Part shown: positions 12,411 to 22,330 of the stretch, piece after piece
How the letters are laid out: each line of letters begins with the position of its first letter
How positions within the stretch are numbered: position 1 is the stretch's first letter
Assembly (NCBI GenBank): GCA_037957365.1
Contig: JARHVA010003169.1
Location: 70,001-134,000 of the forward strand
From: Torreya grandis
Lineage: Eukaryota; Streptophyta; Pinopsida; Cupressales; Taxaceae
DNA length: 64,000 nt
Reading direction: 5' to 3'
The notes under the pieces: model-generated
Told to the model about the DNA's origin: nothing
Databases searched by the model: none
What the model saw: only the letters and a program-made list of their open reading frames with translations
Made by a program: the position numbers and the translations under genes

Positions 12411-14205
12411 AACTTGGATAGGAGCATTGGATACAGGACAGGAGTGCCAGAACTAGAAAAAAAATTATAATCTACTCTTAAAACTGGTCAAAAATACTAA
12501 AATAGGCCAAAACACTAACAAGAATCAGGTATTTGAGCTTCTTACCAGGGTCACATCACACTATCCTAAACTTGGGCCACCAACTGCTCAAAATAGGTCA
12601 TAGCAGGTGCTCTTTTCCCCTATATTTATCTCACTCCAAAGCTCAAAATATCAACCTAGTCAATACACAAATGAATCAAGAATTAATCTGATTCCCTATA
12701 ATAACCAGCTTTTTCATTCAAAAAAAAACAATTTTCCCATAACTCAAACCCCATAACTTCATTTTTTCAAATTATTTTCTTCCACAAAATCATGATAATG
12801 ATACCTTCGATGTCACTCAAGATTAACTCTCTTACTACCTTATCTACCTACTACAGCATGGACATTTATATATTTATCTTATACCTAGACATACACCTTG
12901 TTCATCACTAATAAAAAATGTGTTCCACTTCAAATAACATAATCTAATAAATCCAACAACCTTTTAATCTATTCACAATATACCAATCTTGTTTCTATAA
13001 CCATGTCACTAGTCATCACTTTTGGCTCGACCTCCTCTATCATAGATTTCATCCCTCTCCCCAAAAATGGGGCATTATTCATACTATTCCTATTTCTACA
13101 CTTACCCAGCATACCCATCCACTCTCATAAGTAAATACACCATGGTTCTTACACATCCAGTATTTAGATTATCAGATTCAACTCAAATTGGTCCAGATAT
13201 CTAGTGACTCAGATTATGTGGGTCACTCAGCATTACTTAGGACATTCAGAGGGATACATCTTTAGTTTTTAGATATAGTGGTTTATATTATATGGATTCA
13301 CAATGATTTTAATATAAATATAGTCTTGGATACCAGATTTGGGGGCATGTATATACTACACATCTCACACATATAACTTCATATATTATGACATAGTTTA
13401 CAGAATCAGATAGCAAACTATAGACATAGTATACAACATAGTGTTTTGGGTATCCAGTTTTACACATGAGGCATGATAAGATATGTCATATTACATTTGG
13501 TTATATATATTATCATTATATAGATGCATCACTCACATGCTAGATTTAGGGGCATGGCATACATGTTCATGTTCTTCATCATTCAAGATTATATAGATGG
13601 AATGGCAAAACATGCCATTTTTTTATATATTGACCAGAGTTTTAGATTATACCTAGTTGTACCCAAGTTGTCACTAGGTTGGACCACACTACCATCTATA
13701 ATGGTTATTCTATTGTATTACTTAGATCTAGATTACATGAGTTTGTATAAGATAGAGGATAGACATTAGTTTTGGGCCTCCAATCATTTCTCAATTTTAG
13801 TTCAGATATTCAAAGTCGGGGCATGAAAAAAATTTCTCTTCATAGCATATCGATTTTAATACACATTCTAGATTACATGAGTTTATGTGGGATAGAGGAT
13901 AGACATTGGTTTTGGGCCTCTAAGAATTCCTCATCTTTAGTTATATTCAACATAGGGGAAAGCATTGCCCTCCTCCATGATACATGGATTACATAATTAG
14001 ATTCTATATAGGGGGCATCCACTTTATTGATTCCGTCTCTCTCCAGGAACTATTCATCTCTTCATCCACTTCCCTATCTAGGAAGTGAGTTGGATCCTTA
14101 CAACACATTCACCTCTATGTAGATAGGTTAAGGTATGCATTTTCTTCTTCTTCTTTTTACTCTGGTATTTCATTTCATTACATCACTAGAGTAAAATTGG
14201 GTAAA
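12411..14205 (+). other. Non-coding 3' interior of E2
   Basis: After the Gag relic there is no recognisable domain. The stretch holds an imprecise duplication with 140-bp spacing: GATTACATGAGTTTGTATAA at 13731 and GATTACATGAGTTTATGTGG at 13871, each followed by GATAGAGGATAGACATT and TTTTGGGCCTC. It ends in a purine-rich tract before the 3' LTR (AGAGTAAAATTGGGTAAA, to about 14205) that probably served as polypurine tract. Confidence 0.6.
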
Positions 14206-15448
14206 TGTATACACCCTAAATTGGTCAAGCAACCACACATATCATGTCTTTTCATAGTCCTATTCATAAGAGACTCTAACTAGAAATATGAACCTTGTTC
14301 ACATTAGCCATGTCTTTGTTTTATTTATCTTGGTCTTGTTTCTTGCTTTGGTCACCTTTTTCCCCATTACCAGTCATCTAAGACCTTCTGACCAGTGATT
14401 CCACCTTAGCCAGACAACATTCCCCATGCCAATCATGTTCCCCTAGGTCTTAATCTTATAGGACAAGAGTGCTAGAATTGGATAACAAAATTAGACATAG
14501 AAGTGTCCCATTTTTGGTTCTTCTATCCATTTGTATGTTGAGCCCCAACAGTCATTTGTATTCATTTAATAGGTCCTAAACCATTCTTAGTTCCTCCCTT
14601 AAGTTTTGTTTACCTTTTTGATGTTGGCTAATGTGAACAAAGCTATGAAATTTAAAATAAAGAGTATCTTATATAAAGTACTTCACAAATAATTTTATAT
14701 CTTGCACTTACTACTTTGGCACACTAATTAATTAAAATCAGTCAACAATATATCTCAAAATTTTGCATCACACATAGATTTACATGCTTGATCAAGGAAG
14801 GGCTTAGGTAAAAGTTCATTCTTGCATATACCATGTGTGTTGATTATGTACATTGCTTAAGGGAGAACTACATTTGATCTGACACCCTAGCTTGAGGGTT
14901 AATGTATGTAATGATCAGGATAGCAGGGGTTCTAGATCATGTGATCATACTTTCTCTAACCTAGTTTTTCCCCTTTTGATTTTGATATGTTTTTTATTTC
15001 ATGTGTGTATATAGACCTAAAGTTTTGAGATTGAAATAGGTTATATAATGGCACCTACAAATGATAGTGGAGAAATAAAGGTACCTATAAGACCTAGGAA
15101 CCAGATCCCATTAGAATCTAGAACAAAAAATTGAATTGGACAATAGCGCCAAAACTGGACTACAACATCAGACACTAAAGTGTCTAATTTTTGGGGCTCC
15201 TATCCTTTCATCAAAAAAAGATATATTTAGATTTTTGACATCTTTCCAATCTTGTACAATAATTTATAGCTTCTATATCAGCCGTCTCGACCTATTTTTT
15301 TAGATAAGATACCTCTTTTCCTCATCTGATTCATTTGATCAAATTGATATAAATATGTGTTTTACTACATTTTATTGAATTTTACCCCTTAATCTATCCC
15401 TTTTATTATTTAAGAACTGAACCCTATTTTCCCAAAAATAATAAAATA
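14206..15448 (+). repeat. 3' LTR of E2
   Basis: Same length and order as 8287-9529. It ends ATAATAAAATA (CA changed to TA) and is followed by the target duplicate AGGTA. Confidence 0.94.
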
Positions 15449-15453
15449 AGGTA

Positions 15454-16617
15454 CAAGATAATGTTTGCTAAAGTGACTAATCTTATCAAAGATAATGAGT
15501 TGAAATACATATTTAAAAAAAGTTTACTTTCTCTTTTACATGAGTCCATTATTTTCAATAAGTTTAAATCTTTTGATGACTTATGCCATGTTGTATGGGA
15601 CCATGAAATGAAGCTTATTTGATTGAATAATCTCAATTATGTATTAAACACACCAGTTACATGTACTTCTAATGCTAAATTTACAATAAAATCAATTTAT
15701 AAGGTATAACCTCTTGAGCCTAAGAAGGAAATAACCACTATGGTTAAAATAGTTTCAAAGTAGCCTAATCAACTTGTCTTATCTAATGCATAAAGGAGAT
15801 AATTTACACACTTAACCGAGTCTCCTACTTCATTACTCCCATGGCTAGTAGAGTGTCATCTTATATCTCTCCCTCATCCTATAGAGATTGATATGAATAG
15901 ACCTCTACCCAAAGGATATGAATTGAATGCTTATTATGATTATCACTAAGAACCAAGACATTATACAAATAGATATTTTAACTTGAAGTAGAAGATCTAA
16001 GACCTCATTAGTGACCAAAAGACTACATTTGATGATCCTCCTAAGGAATCTAGTTCATAACCTGGTGATCACCAAAAACATAAAATATTTAACAATCCTT
16101 TGCAATACCATTCTAAGAAGTAATTAGAAGTGCAAATGACATATAATGCACATCCTCCTCCATCACATTATGGACACCCATTAGATGGAATTATTAGTAC
16201 TTATACATGACACATACCTTATATGGTTCAAGTACCTTTTATTACTTTTGATGATACTAATATTAAGGATGATGACTCTGATATTCATTCTTTATTAATT
16301 TAATTATTTATTGATTACCAATGTATACACAATGTTATGATTAATAATGGTTCAAGTGAAAATGTTTACACCATGACATTACTTACACATTTGGGTTATA
16401 CTCATCATTATTTGCATCCATCTACTAGATTAGTTAGATCATTTGATGGGACCTCCTAGAAGGTTCTTAATGAGATACCTACCTTTATATGTTGGTCTCA
16501 CATATGTGGTTACTAAATTTTCAATTATACCTTCCATGGGAATATTTGATATGTTCTTGGGAAGACCTTGGATCCATACACTTAGAGCAATACTTTTTGC
16601 ATTGTATGGGTATGTTA
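15454..16617 (+). pseudogene. E1 Gag C-terminus and aspartic protease relic
   Basis: The E1 polyprotein resumes after E2 with AKVTNLIKDNELKYIFKKSL, the end of the Gag capsid region, with a one-base shift at the junction. A knuckle-like segment follows around 15920-16000 (YELNAYYDYH, then RHYTNRYFNLK) in which the expected Cys residues are Tyr. The protease appears near 16336: INNGSSENVYTMTLL, where the family has Asp-x-Gly-Ser, so the catalytic Asp is now Asn. After a frameshift near 16443, LPLYVGLTYV and MFLGRPWIHTLRAI follow, the hallmark of plant gypsy proteases. The frame is cut by E3 at 16618 and continues at 22172. Confidence 0.82.
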
Positions 16618-16622
16618 AATAC

Positions 16623-17266
16623 TATTGAGGTGTGGAGCTAAAAGCTACATAAAATGAGCAAATGCAGAGGTTGTTGGACTACACAGTCACCGTCATCAGT
16701 CAGGATTGACTGACATCAGTCAGGGATCGACTGGAGGCTGTCAACGTCAGTTATGGATCAGCTGACATTGATCATATGCAGGTAGATAGGGACCGACATC
16801 GGTCACCTGTGCTTTTTAGAAGTCTATTTTTGTGGATGAATAAATTGTTTGCATGATAAGTTTAACTATTAGTGTTGAGTCTACGTTTCTATTTTTGGCA
16901 GGACTGATTTGAACCTTTGATTAAGAGGTGTATCTAATGGTGGAGAATTCATAGCTCATGATCCCTAATTCTATATAATAGGGATAGATCTTCATATCTT
17001 GTGTATGAGAAAAAGGGTGAATCAATTCAAGTAGCTGAATTGTGTTTGTAATTGTGAGAGAGAACTCTTGAGGGAAAGAGATCTGTACATCTGAGAGGTG
17101 TGGAAGAAAGAGAGATTTCTTCAATTTTATTTCTTTCTGGAAGAGTTTAATACAAGTTTTCATTATTTCTTGTATCTCTTATTCTTTGTTGATTTTGATT
17201 TCTAGTTTAATTTCATGTTTAGTTACTTACACAAAAGTAATCAATTATATCTGTAAGATCCTAACA
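16623..17266 (+). repeat. 5' LTR of E3
   Basis: Starts TATTGAGGTGTGGAGC and ends GATCCTAACA. Both LTR copies start TA rather than TG. The first third carries several near-palindromic GACATCAGTCA-type motifs (16681-16803), which recur inside pol. The 3' copy is 16 bp longer, with an insertion near its right end. Confidence 0.94.
16971..16980 (+). promoter_or_regulatory. Probable TATA box in the E3 5' LTR
   Basis: CTATATAATA followed by GGGATAG lies in the middle of the LTR, and the 3' LTR has TTATATATAA at the same place (about 21853). This is the expected position for the Pol II promoter that drives the genomic RNA. Confidence 0.6.
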
Positions 17267-17268
17267 AG

Positions 17269-17280
17269 TGGTATCAGAGC
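17269..17280 (+). other. E3 primer binding site (initiator-Met tRNA type)
   Basis: TGGTATCAGAGC begins two bases after the LTR end. This is the standard plant copia site complementary to the 3' end of initiator tRNA-Met, and it primes minus-strand DNA synthesis. Confidence 0.95.
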
Positions 17281-17371
17281 TTGGGTTCACTAATAGGTTG
17301 TATCAGATCGGGTTAGTGTGTGTTGATTACAGGTCACTCACAGGGGTTTCTGATTGAGTGGGAGTAAAGCA

Positions 17372-18200
17372 ATGGCAGAAGAAAGTAAGCTAATAATAGA
17401 GAAGTTTAACGGCAAGAATTATCAATTATGGAGGATGAAGATAGAAGATTATCTATATCAGAAAGATCTATACTTACTATTGGGTGGGGTTTCAAGCAAG
17501 CCCACAGATATGTAAGATGAAGAATGGAATGTTCTTGATAGAAAGGCTCTGGGATCTATAAGATTGAGTCTGGCATCTTCTGTGATTTCCAACTTATCAC
17601 AGGCAAAGACAATGGTAGAGTTAATGGATACTTTGGCAAATTTATATGAAAAGCCCTCAACTTCGAATAAGGTATATTTTATGAAGTAATTATTTAATTT
17701 ACAAATGTGGGAAGGTGGATCTGTATCTAGTCATCTTAATGTTTTCCATGCAATAGTAAATTAGTTAAATTCAATCAAAATAGTTTTTGACGATGAAATT
17801 AAGGCTCTCTTAATTTTATGCTCTTTACTTGAAATTTGGCATAGTTTGGTAATGGTAGTTAGTAATACTGCATCTGCTTCAAATATCTTGAAATTTGATA
17901 ATGTTGTTAGTGTAATCTTGAATGAAAAAAATCGTAGAAAAAGCACAAGGGAATCATCAGGTAATGTTTTAAGTATTGAAAGCAGGGGAAGGCAAAAAGA
18001 GAAGGGCAAGCAAGGGAGATCAAGGTCTAAGTCAAAGATGAGAAGTAGATCTAAATCCAGAAATGGAAGGAAAATAACCTGCTGGAATTATGGAAAGATA
18101 GGGCATGCAAAGAAAGATTGTTGGTTGAAAGTTAAAGAAAAAAATCAGCATGAAGGTAAAAAAGAAGCAAAAATTGCAGGTATTATTGCACAAGATGCTC
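17372..18200 (+). pseudogene. E3 Gag with CCHC zinc knuckle
   Basis: The start at ATG 17372 (MAEESKLIIEKFNGKNY) fits the copia Gag N-terminus, and the same frame runs through to the protease. Key segments are QLWRMKIEDYL, DRKALGSIRLSL and LMDTLANLYEKPS. A strongly basic Arg/Lys/Ser region (about 17980-18080) precedes the RNA-binding knuckle CWNYGKIGHAKKDC, in which the second Cys is Tyr. Stops at 17513, 17687 and 17762 interrupt an otherwise continuous frame. Gag would package the RNA into cytoplasmic particles. Confidence 0.92.
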
Positions 18201-18456
18201 TTATTTTTTCTTTGGATAATAAAATAGAATCTTGGGTTTTAGATTCTGGTGCCTCTTTCCATGCAACTCCAAATAGAGAATTTTTCAATGATTATGTCCA
18301 TGGCGATTTTGAAATAGTTTATTTAGGGGATGATGAGCCTTGTAAAATTATTGGCAAAGGAAAAGTGCAGTTAAAATTACAGAATGGCAACACATAGGTG
18401 GTGAAGGATGTCATGCATGTACCCATCTTGAAGAGGAATCTAATTTTTGAGGAAAT
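18201..18456 (+). pseudogene. E3 aspartic protease
   Basis: In frame with Gag: SWVLDSGASFHATPN near 18221 contains the catalytic Asp-Ser-Gly triad, still intact here. It is followed by VYLGDDEPCKI, GKGKVQL and VVKDVMHVPILKRNLI, the normal copia order. A stop at 18395 and a frameshift near 18450 separate it from the integrase. The enzyme would cleave Gag-Pol. Confidence 0.93.
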
Positions 18457-19594
18457 TTGGGGGATGAAGGTTGCACAATAACTCTCACAGTTGAATCTTG
18501 GAAGGTTTTCAAGGGTGCACTTGTATTAGCTAGAGGTAAGAGAGTAGGTACTCTCTATTTTTGTAATTGTATTACTGATTATTCTCCTTCTATTTTATCT
18601 ACTTTAGATGTAGATGCAAAGTTGTGGCACTGTAGGCTTGGCCACATGAGTGAGAAGGGAATGACTATTCTTAAGTCAAAAGGTAAGCTTTCAGATTTGA
18701 AAAGCATAGATCTAGATTTCTATCAGCATTATATTTTTAGGAAACAAAAGAGAGTGAGGTTTCTCAAGACTAGGTCAACAAAGAAGAAGCAAAAGTTGGA
18801 GCTTGTTCACACAGATGTGTGGAGACCAGCTTAGGTAGCTTCTATTAGAGAATCACAGTATTATGTTTCTTTCATTGATGATGATACAAGAAAGGTATGG
18901 GTTTATTGCATTAAAAAAATTTGATATTTTTGATATATTTAAGAAATGGAGAGCTTTGGTTGAGAATAAAATAGGTTTGAGATTGAAGTGCCTTAGATCT
19001 GATAATGGTGGTGAGTGATGTAGCTATAAATTTAATAGTTACTATTCTATGAATAGAATACGTAGGGAAATGATAGTTTCAAGAACACCTTAGCAAAATG
19101 GAGTTGCTGAAAGGATGAATAGAATAATAATGGAGTGTGCACAGAGTATGAAATTGCATACTAATTTGCCCTTATAGTTTTGGGCAGAAGCTGTAGATAC
19201 TACAGTTTATCTGATTAATAGAGGACCCTCTACTGCACTGGATAGTGGAATTCCAGAAGAGGCGTGGATAGGTAAAAAGATAGATCTTTCATTTCTCAGA
19301 GTTTTTGGTTCTGAAGCTTTTATGCATGTTGATAAAGAAAATAGAAAGAAGCTGGATGCTAAATCTATGCGATGCACTTTTATAGGTTATGGATCTAGAG
19401 ATTTCAGATTCTGGTTGTGGAATCTAGGAACTAACAAAATTATTAGAAGTTGTGATGTTGTTTTCAATGAGAAGGTGATGTACAGTGATCAACTCAAGAA
19501 GCTGAATAATATTGAGCAGAGCAATGTTGATTTAGATGAGGTTATGATCCAAAATGAGCTCGCAGAGAAAAATAATCATATACAAAAAACATAG
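18457..19594 (+). pseudogene. E3 integrase
   Basis: The N-terminal zinc region starts with LWHCRLGHMSEKGM near 18630. Its two Cys ligands are lost: the family C-x-x-C appears as YQHYIFRKQKR. The catalytic core follows: HTDVWRP near 18810, FIDDDTRKVWVY, LRSDNGGE near 18990, and QNGVAERMNR near 19095, which holds the catalytic Glu. The C-terminal part shows FWAEAVDTTVYLINR and a CTFIGYGSRDF-type segment. Stops at 18832 and elsewhere replace single residues; a frameshift lies near 18915. It would have catalysed cDNA insertion. Confidence 0.93.
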
Positions 19595-19596
19595 AC

Positions 19597-19748
19597 ACTG
19601 ACATCAGTCAAAAAGAAACTGACATCAGTCAGACAGAAACTGACTTTGGTCAGAGAGTAACCAATGTCGGTAAGACAGAAACTGATGTCGGTCAGGTGGA
19701 ACTGACATTGGTCAGATACAGATCAAAAGATGACTGAGATCGGTCACT
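19597..19748 (+). repeat. In-frame 21-bp repeats between integrase and reverse transcriptase of E3
   Basis: Units of about 21 bp start CTGACATCAGTCAGACAGAAA and repeat roughly seven times with drift. The first units are exactly 21 bp and encode a seven-residue unit LTSVRQK/K, so they keep the reading frame. The core GACATCAGTCA is the same motif seen in the E3 LTRs. Confidence 0.88.
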
Positions 19749-19889
19749 AACAGAGAATTTGGGCAGATAAAAAGCTGTGAATGTGTCTCAAACACCCATG
19801 AGGAGGTCAGAAATGGTAAGTAAACCTCGAATTAGGTATTCCCTTTCATTATTCTACTTATTTCTCATTGATAGTGGAGAACTAGAAAG

Positions 19890-20760
19890 TTTTGATGAGG
19901 TAATGCAGGTAGAATCCTAAAAATAGTGGGAGCTTGGCATGAATAAGGAAATTGATTCCTTGAAAGAGAACCAAACATGGGATGTGGTTGAGTTGCCAGC
20001 TAGAAAGAAAGCACTGAAAAATAAATGGGTTTACAGGTTAAAAGAAGGTGAGAATGGACAAATGAGACATAAGGCTAGGTTGGTAGTAAAGGGATTTATA
20101 TAGAAACCAGGTATTGATTTTGGTAAAAAAAAAATTGTTGTAAAAATGACTTTTATTCAGACTATATTGTCTTTAGTTGCTATTGAGGATTTGCATCTTG
20201 AGCAGCTTGATGTTAAGACAACGTTTCTTCATGGATATTTGGATGAAAAAATATATATGGAGCAGTCGGAAGGTTTTGAAGTCAAAAGTAAGGAGAATCT
20301 TGTGTGTAGATTAAAAAAAAGCTTATATGGTCTTAAGTAAGCTCCAAGACAATGGTATTTGAGATTTGATAGGTTTATGATAGAGCATGGCTTTAGTAGA
20401 TGTCAATCTAACCATTGTATTTATTTTAAAAGATTGGATAATGATAGATATATTATCTTGCTATTATATGTAGATGATATGCTTGTTATAGGTTCACACA
20501 TGCAAGATATTTTTGAACTTACGGTAAAATTAGCTCACACATTTGCCATGAAAGATTTAGGAGCAGCAAAGAAAATCTTTGGCATGAGTATTAAGAGAGA
20601 TAGAAAAAATCACAGTTTGATTTTGTCTCAAGAGGATTATGTGAACAAGGTGTTGAAGAGGTTCAATATGCAAGATGTAAAACTGATAAGCACACCTATG
20701 GCAGGACACTTCAAGTTGAGCAAAGAATAGTGTCCTAAAATACTTGATGAGGTTGAGTAC
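19890..20760 (+). pseudogene. E3 reverse transcriptase
   Basis: Copia reverse transcriptase, which copies element RNA into cDNA. Near 19940-20060 it begins with EIDSLKENQTWDVVE and KARLVVKGF. The finger and palm motifs follow: LEQLDVKTTFLHGYLDEKIY, where the family has D-x-x-x-A-F-L-x-G, then SLYGLK and APRQWY with a stop between. The catalytic box LLLYVDDMLVIG is at about 20461-20490. KDLGAAKKIFGM and LSQEDYVNKVL complete it. The stops at 20101, 20338 and 20728 fall at expected Gln or nearby codons. Confidence 0.95.
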
Positions 20761-21429
20761 ATGAGTAGAGTTCCATATGCTTCAGCAATTGGGAGCTTGA
20801 TGTATGTAATGATATGTACTAGACCTGATATTGCCCAAGTAGTGAGAGTTGTCAGTAAGTTTATGGCCAATCTAGAAAAAAAACACTAAAAATCAGTTTA
20901 GTGGATTCTCAAATATCTGAAAGGGACAAGCAGTAGGCATTTATGCTATGGAGGGTCAAACACTTATCTACATGGGTATGTAGATGCGGATATGGCAGAT
21001 GACTTAGATGGCAGGAGAAGCACCACAGGATATGTGTTCACTATTGGTGGAACAGCGGTTAGCTAGATTTCAAAGTTGTAGAAGGTTATTGCCTTGTCTA
21101 CTATAGAGATAGAATACATTGTAGTCATAGAGGCTAGTAAGAAAATGATATGAATGACATGGTTCATGGAAGAGTTGGGAAAGGAGCAAGAGAGTTGTAG
21201 ATTGTACAGTGATAGTCAAAGTGCAATTCATTTGGCAAAGAATTCAGCCTTTCATTCAAGAACCAAACATATACAGCTTAGGTACCACTTCATTAGACAG
21301 GTATTGGAGGATGGCAAGTTGAAGCTAAAAAAGATCTATACAGATAAGAACCCTGTTGATATGTTAACAAAGCCGGTAACAAAGGAGAAGTTGAATCTTC
21401 ATTCAACTTTTGTTGGTCTTCAAAATTGA
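20761..21429 (+). pseudogene. E3 RNase H and Pol C-terminus
   Basis: PYASAIGSLMYVMICTRPDI links the reverse transcriptase to RNase H. The RNase H motifs are GYVDADMADD near 20980 (first catalytic Asp), RRSTTGYVFTIGGTAVS, ALSTIEIEYI, LYSDSQSAIHLAKN near 21200, and TKHIQLRYHFIR. MLTKPVTKEKL marks the usual end of copia Pol. TGA at 21427-21429 is the plausible natural stop. RNase H degrades the RNA of the RNA-DNA hybrid. Confidence 0.94.
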
Positions 21430-21490
21430 GATTGAAGATGGAGAAACAAGTTAGAGGATGTTGTTGTATAGGTACAAGTGTAGTTGTTTA

Positions 21491-21506
21491 TCTTCAAGTG
21501 AAAGAT
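21491..21506 (+). other. E3 polypurine tract
   Basis: TCAAGTGAAAGAT directly precedes the 3' LTR. The usual copia form has G where this copy has A, which again fits G-to-A decay. It primes plus-strand DNA synthesis. Confidence 0.75.
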
Positions 21507-22166
21507 TATTGAGGTGTAGAACTAAAAGCTACACCAGATGAGCAAATGTAGAGGTTGCTGGACTACATCGTCACTGTCATCAATTAGGATCGACTGACAT
21601 CATTCAGGGATCAACTGGAGGCTATCAATGTCAATTATAGATTAGCCGACATTGGTCATATGCAGGCAGATAGGGACCGACGTCGGTCACCTGTGTGTTC
21701 CAAAAGTCTATTTTCATTGATGAACAGATTGTTCACATGATAAGTTTAACTATTAGTGTTGAGTCTACATTTCTATTTTTGGTAGGACTGATTTGAACCT
21801 TTGATTAAGAGGTGTATCTAACAGTGGAGAATGCATAACTCATGATCCCTAATTATATATAATAGGGATAGATCTTCATAGCTTGTGTATGAGAAAAAGG
21901 GTGAATCAATTCAAGTAGCTGAATTGTGTTTGTAATTGTGAGAGAGAACTCTTGAGGGAAAGAGATTTGTACATCTGAGAGGTTTGGAAGAAAGAGAGAT
22001 TTCTTCAATTGTATTTCCTTCTGGAAGAGTTTAATATAATTTTTCATTGTTTGTTGTATCTCTTATTCTTTGTTGATTCTGATTTTTAGTTACTTATTAT
22101 TTTGGTTTAATTATGTGTTTAGTTGCTTACACAAAAGTAATCAATTGTATCTGTAAGATCCTAACA
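21507..22166 (+). repeat. 3' LTR of E3
   Basis: Starts TATTGAGGTGTAGAAC and ends GATCCTAACA, followed by the target duplicate AATAC. It matches 16623-17266, most poorly in the GTCAGT-motif region and better in the right two thirds. Confidence 0.94.
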
Positions 22167-22171
22167 AATAC

Positions 22172-22330
22172 ATTCATGCCGAAAGGGTAATTATAATTTC
22201 TATAATCCCATATGAGCATCCTCTTGAACAAGAAAAAACTATACCCATATAGATAACTATCAACCCTATTAATTGTAATCCATCATAAAAGTGTAATCAA
22301 TAGGCAATCCCCTTTACTAGGAAGCCAATA
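22172..22330 (+). pseudogene. E1 protease C-terminal continuation after E3
   Basis: Joining across the AATAC duplication, the E1 protease reading continues with HAERVIIISIIP and YEHPLEQEKTIPI, which matches the end of this protease domain in position and character. It confirms that E3 sits in E1 coding sequence. Stops follow from about 22245. Confidence 0.65.

Larger units (their letters stand above)
8282..15453 (+). mobile_element. E2: non-autonomous gag-only LTR retrotransposon nested in E1 gag
   Basis: Two LTRs of equal length (1243 bp each, 8287-9529 and 14206-15448) flank a 4676-bp interior. Target duplication AGGTA is present at 8282-8286 and 15449-15453. Both LTRs begin TGTATACACC; the 5' copy ends ACA and the 3' copy ATA. 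The interior holds a decayed Ty3/gypsy-type Gag (9922-12410) and then 1.8 kb with no coding, and no pol domain is visible. Size, layout and priming site match E1, so the two are related. This fits the class known as terminal-repeat retrotransposons with a GAG domain (TR-GAG). Confidence 0.93.
16618..22171 (+). mobile_element. E3: Ty1/copia retrotransposon with all gag-pol domains, nested in E1
   Basis: LTRs at 16623-17266 (644 bp) and 21507-22166 (660 bp) enclose a 4.24-kb interior. Target duplication AATAC is at 16618-16622 and 22167-22171. An initiator-Met-type priming site (TGGTATCAGAGC) follows the 5' LTR, and a purine-rich tract precedes the 3' LTR. The interior has, in order, Gag, CCHC knuckle, protease, integrase, reverse transcriptase and RNase H, the copia order. 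Gag sequence and domain spacing suggest the Tork/Tnt1-like branch (inference). Single-codon stops and a few frameshifts inactivate it. It inserted just after the E1 protease core. Confidence 0.96.

Noticed and set aside
16681..16803. Direct repeats in the E3 LTR as a possible CRISPR-like array.
   Set aside because: Units are short, drifted and without unique spacers, and the context is a plant retrotransposon LTR.
17846..18009. Minus-strand open frame over the E3 gag.
   Set aside because: Shadow of the Gag frame on the plus strand.
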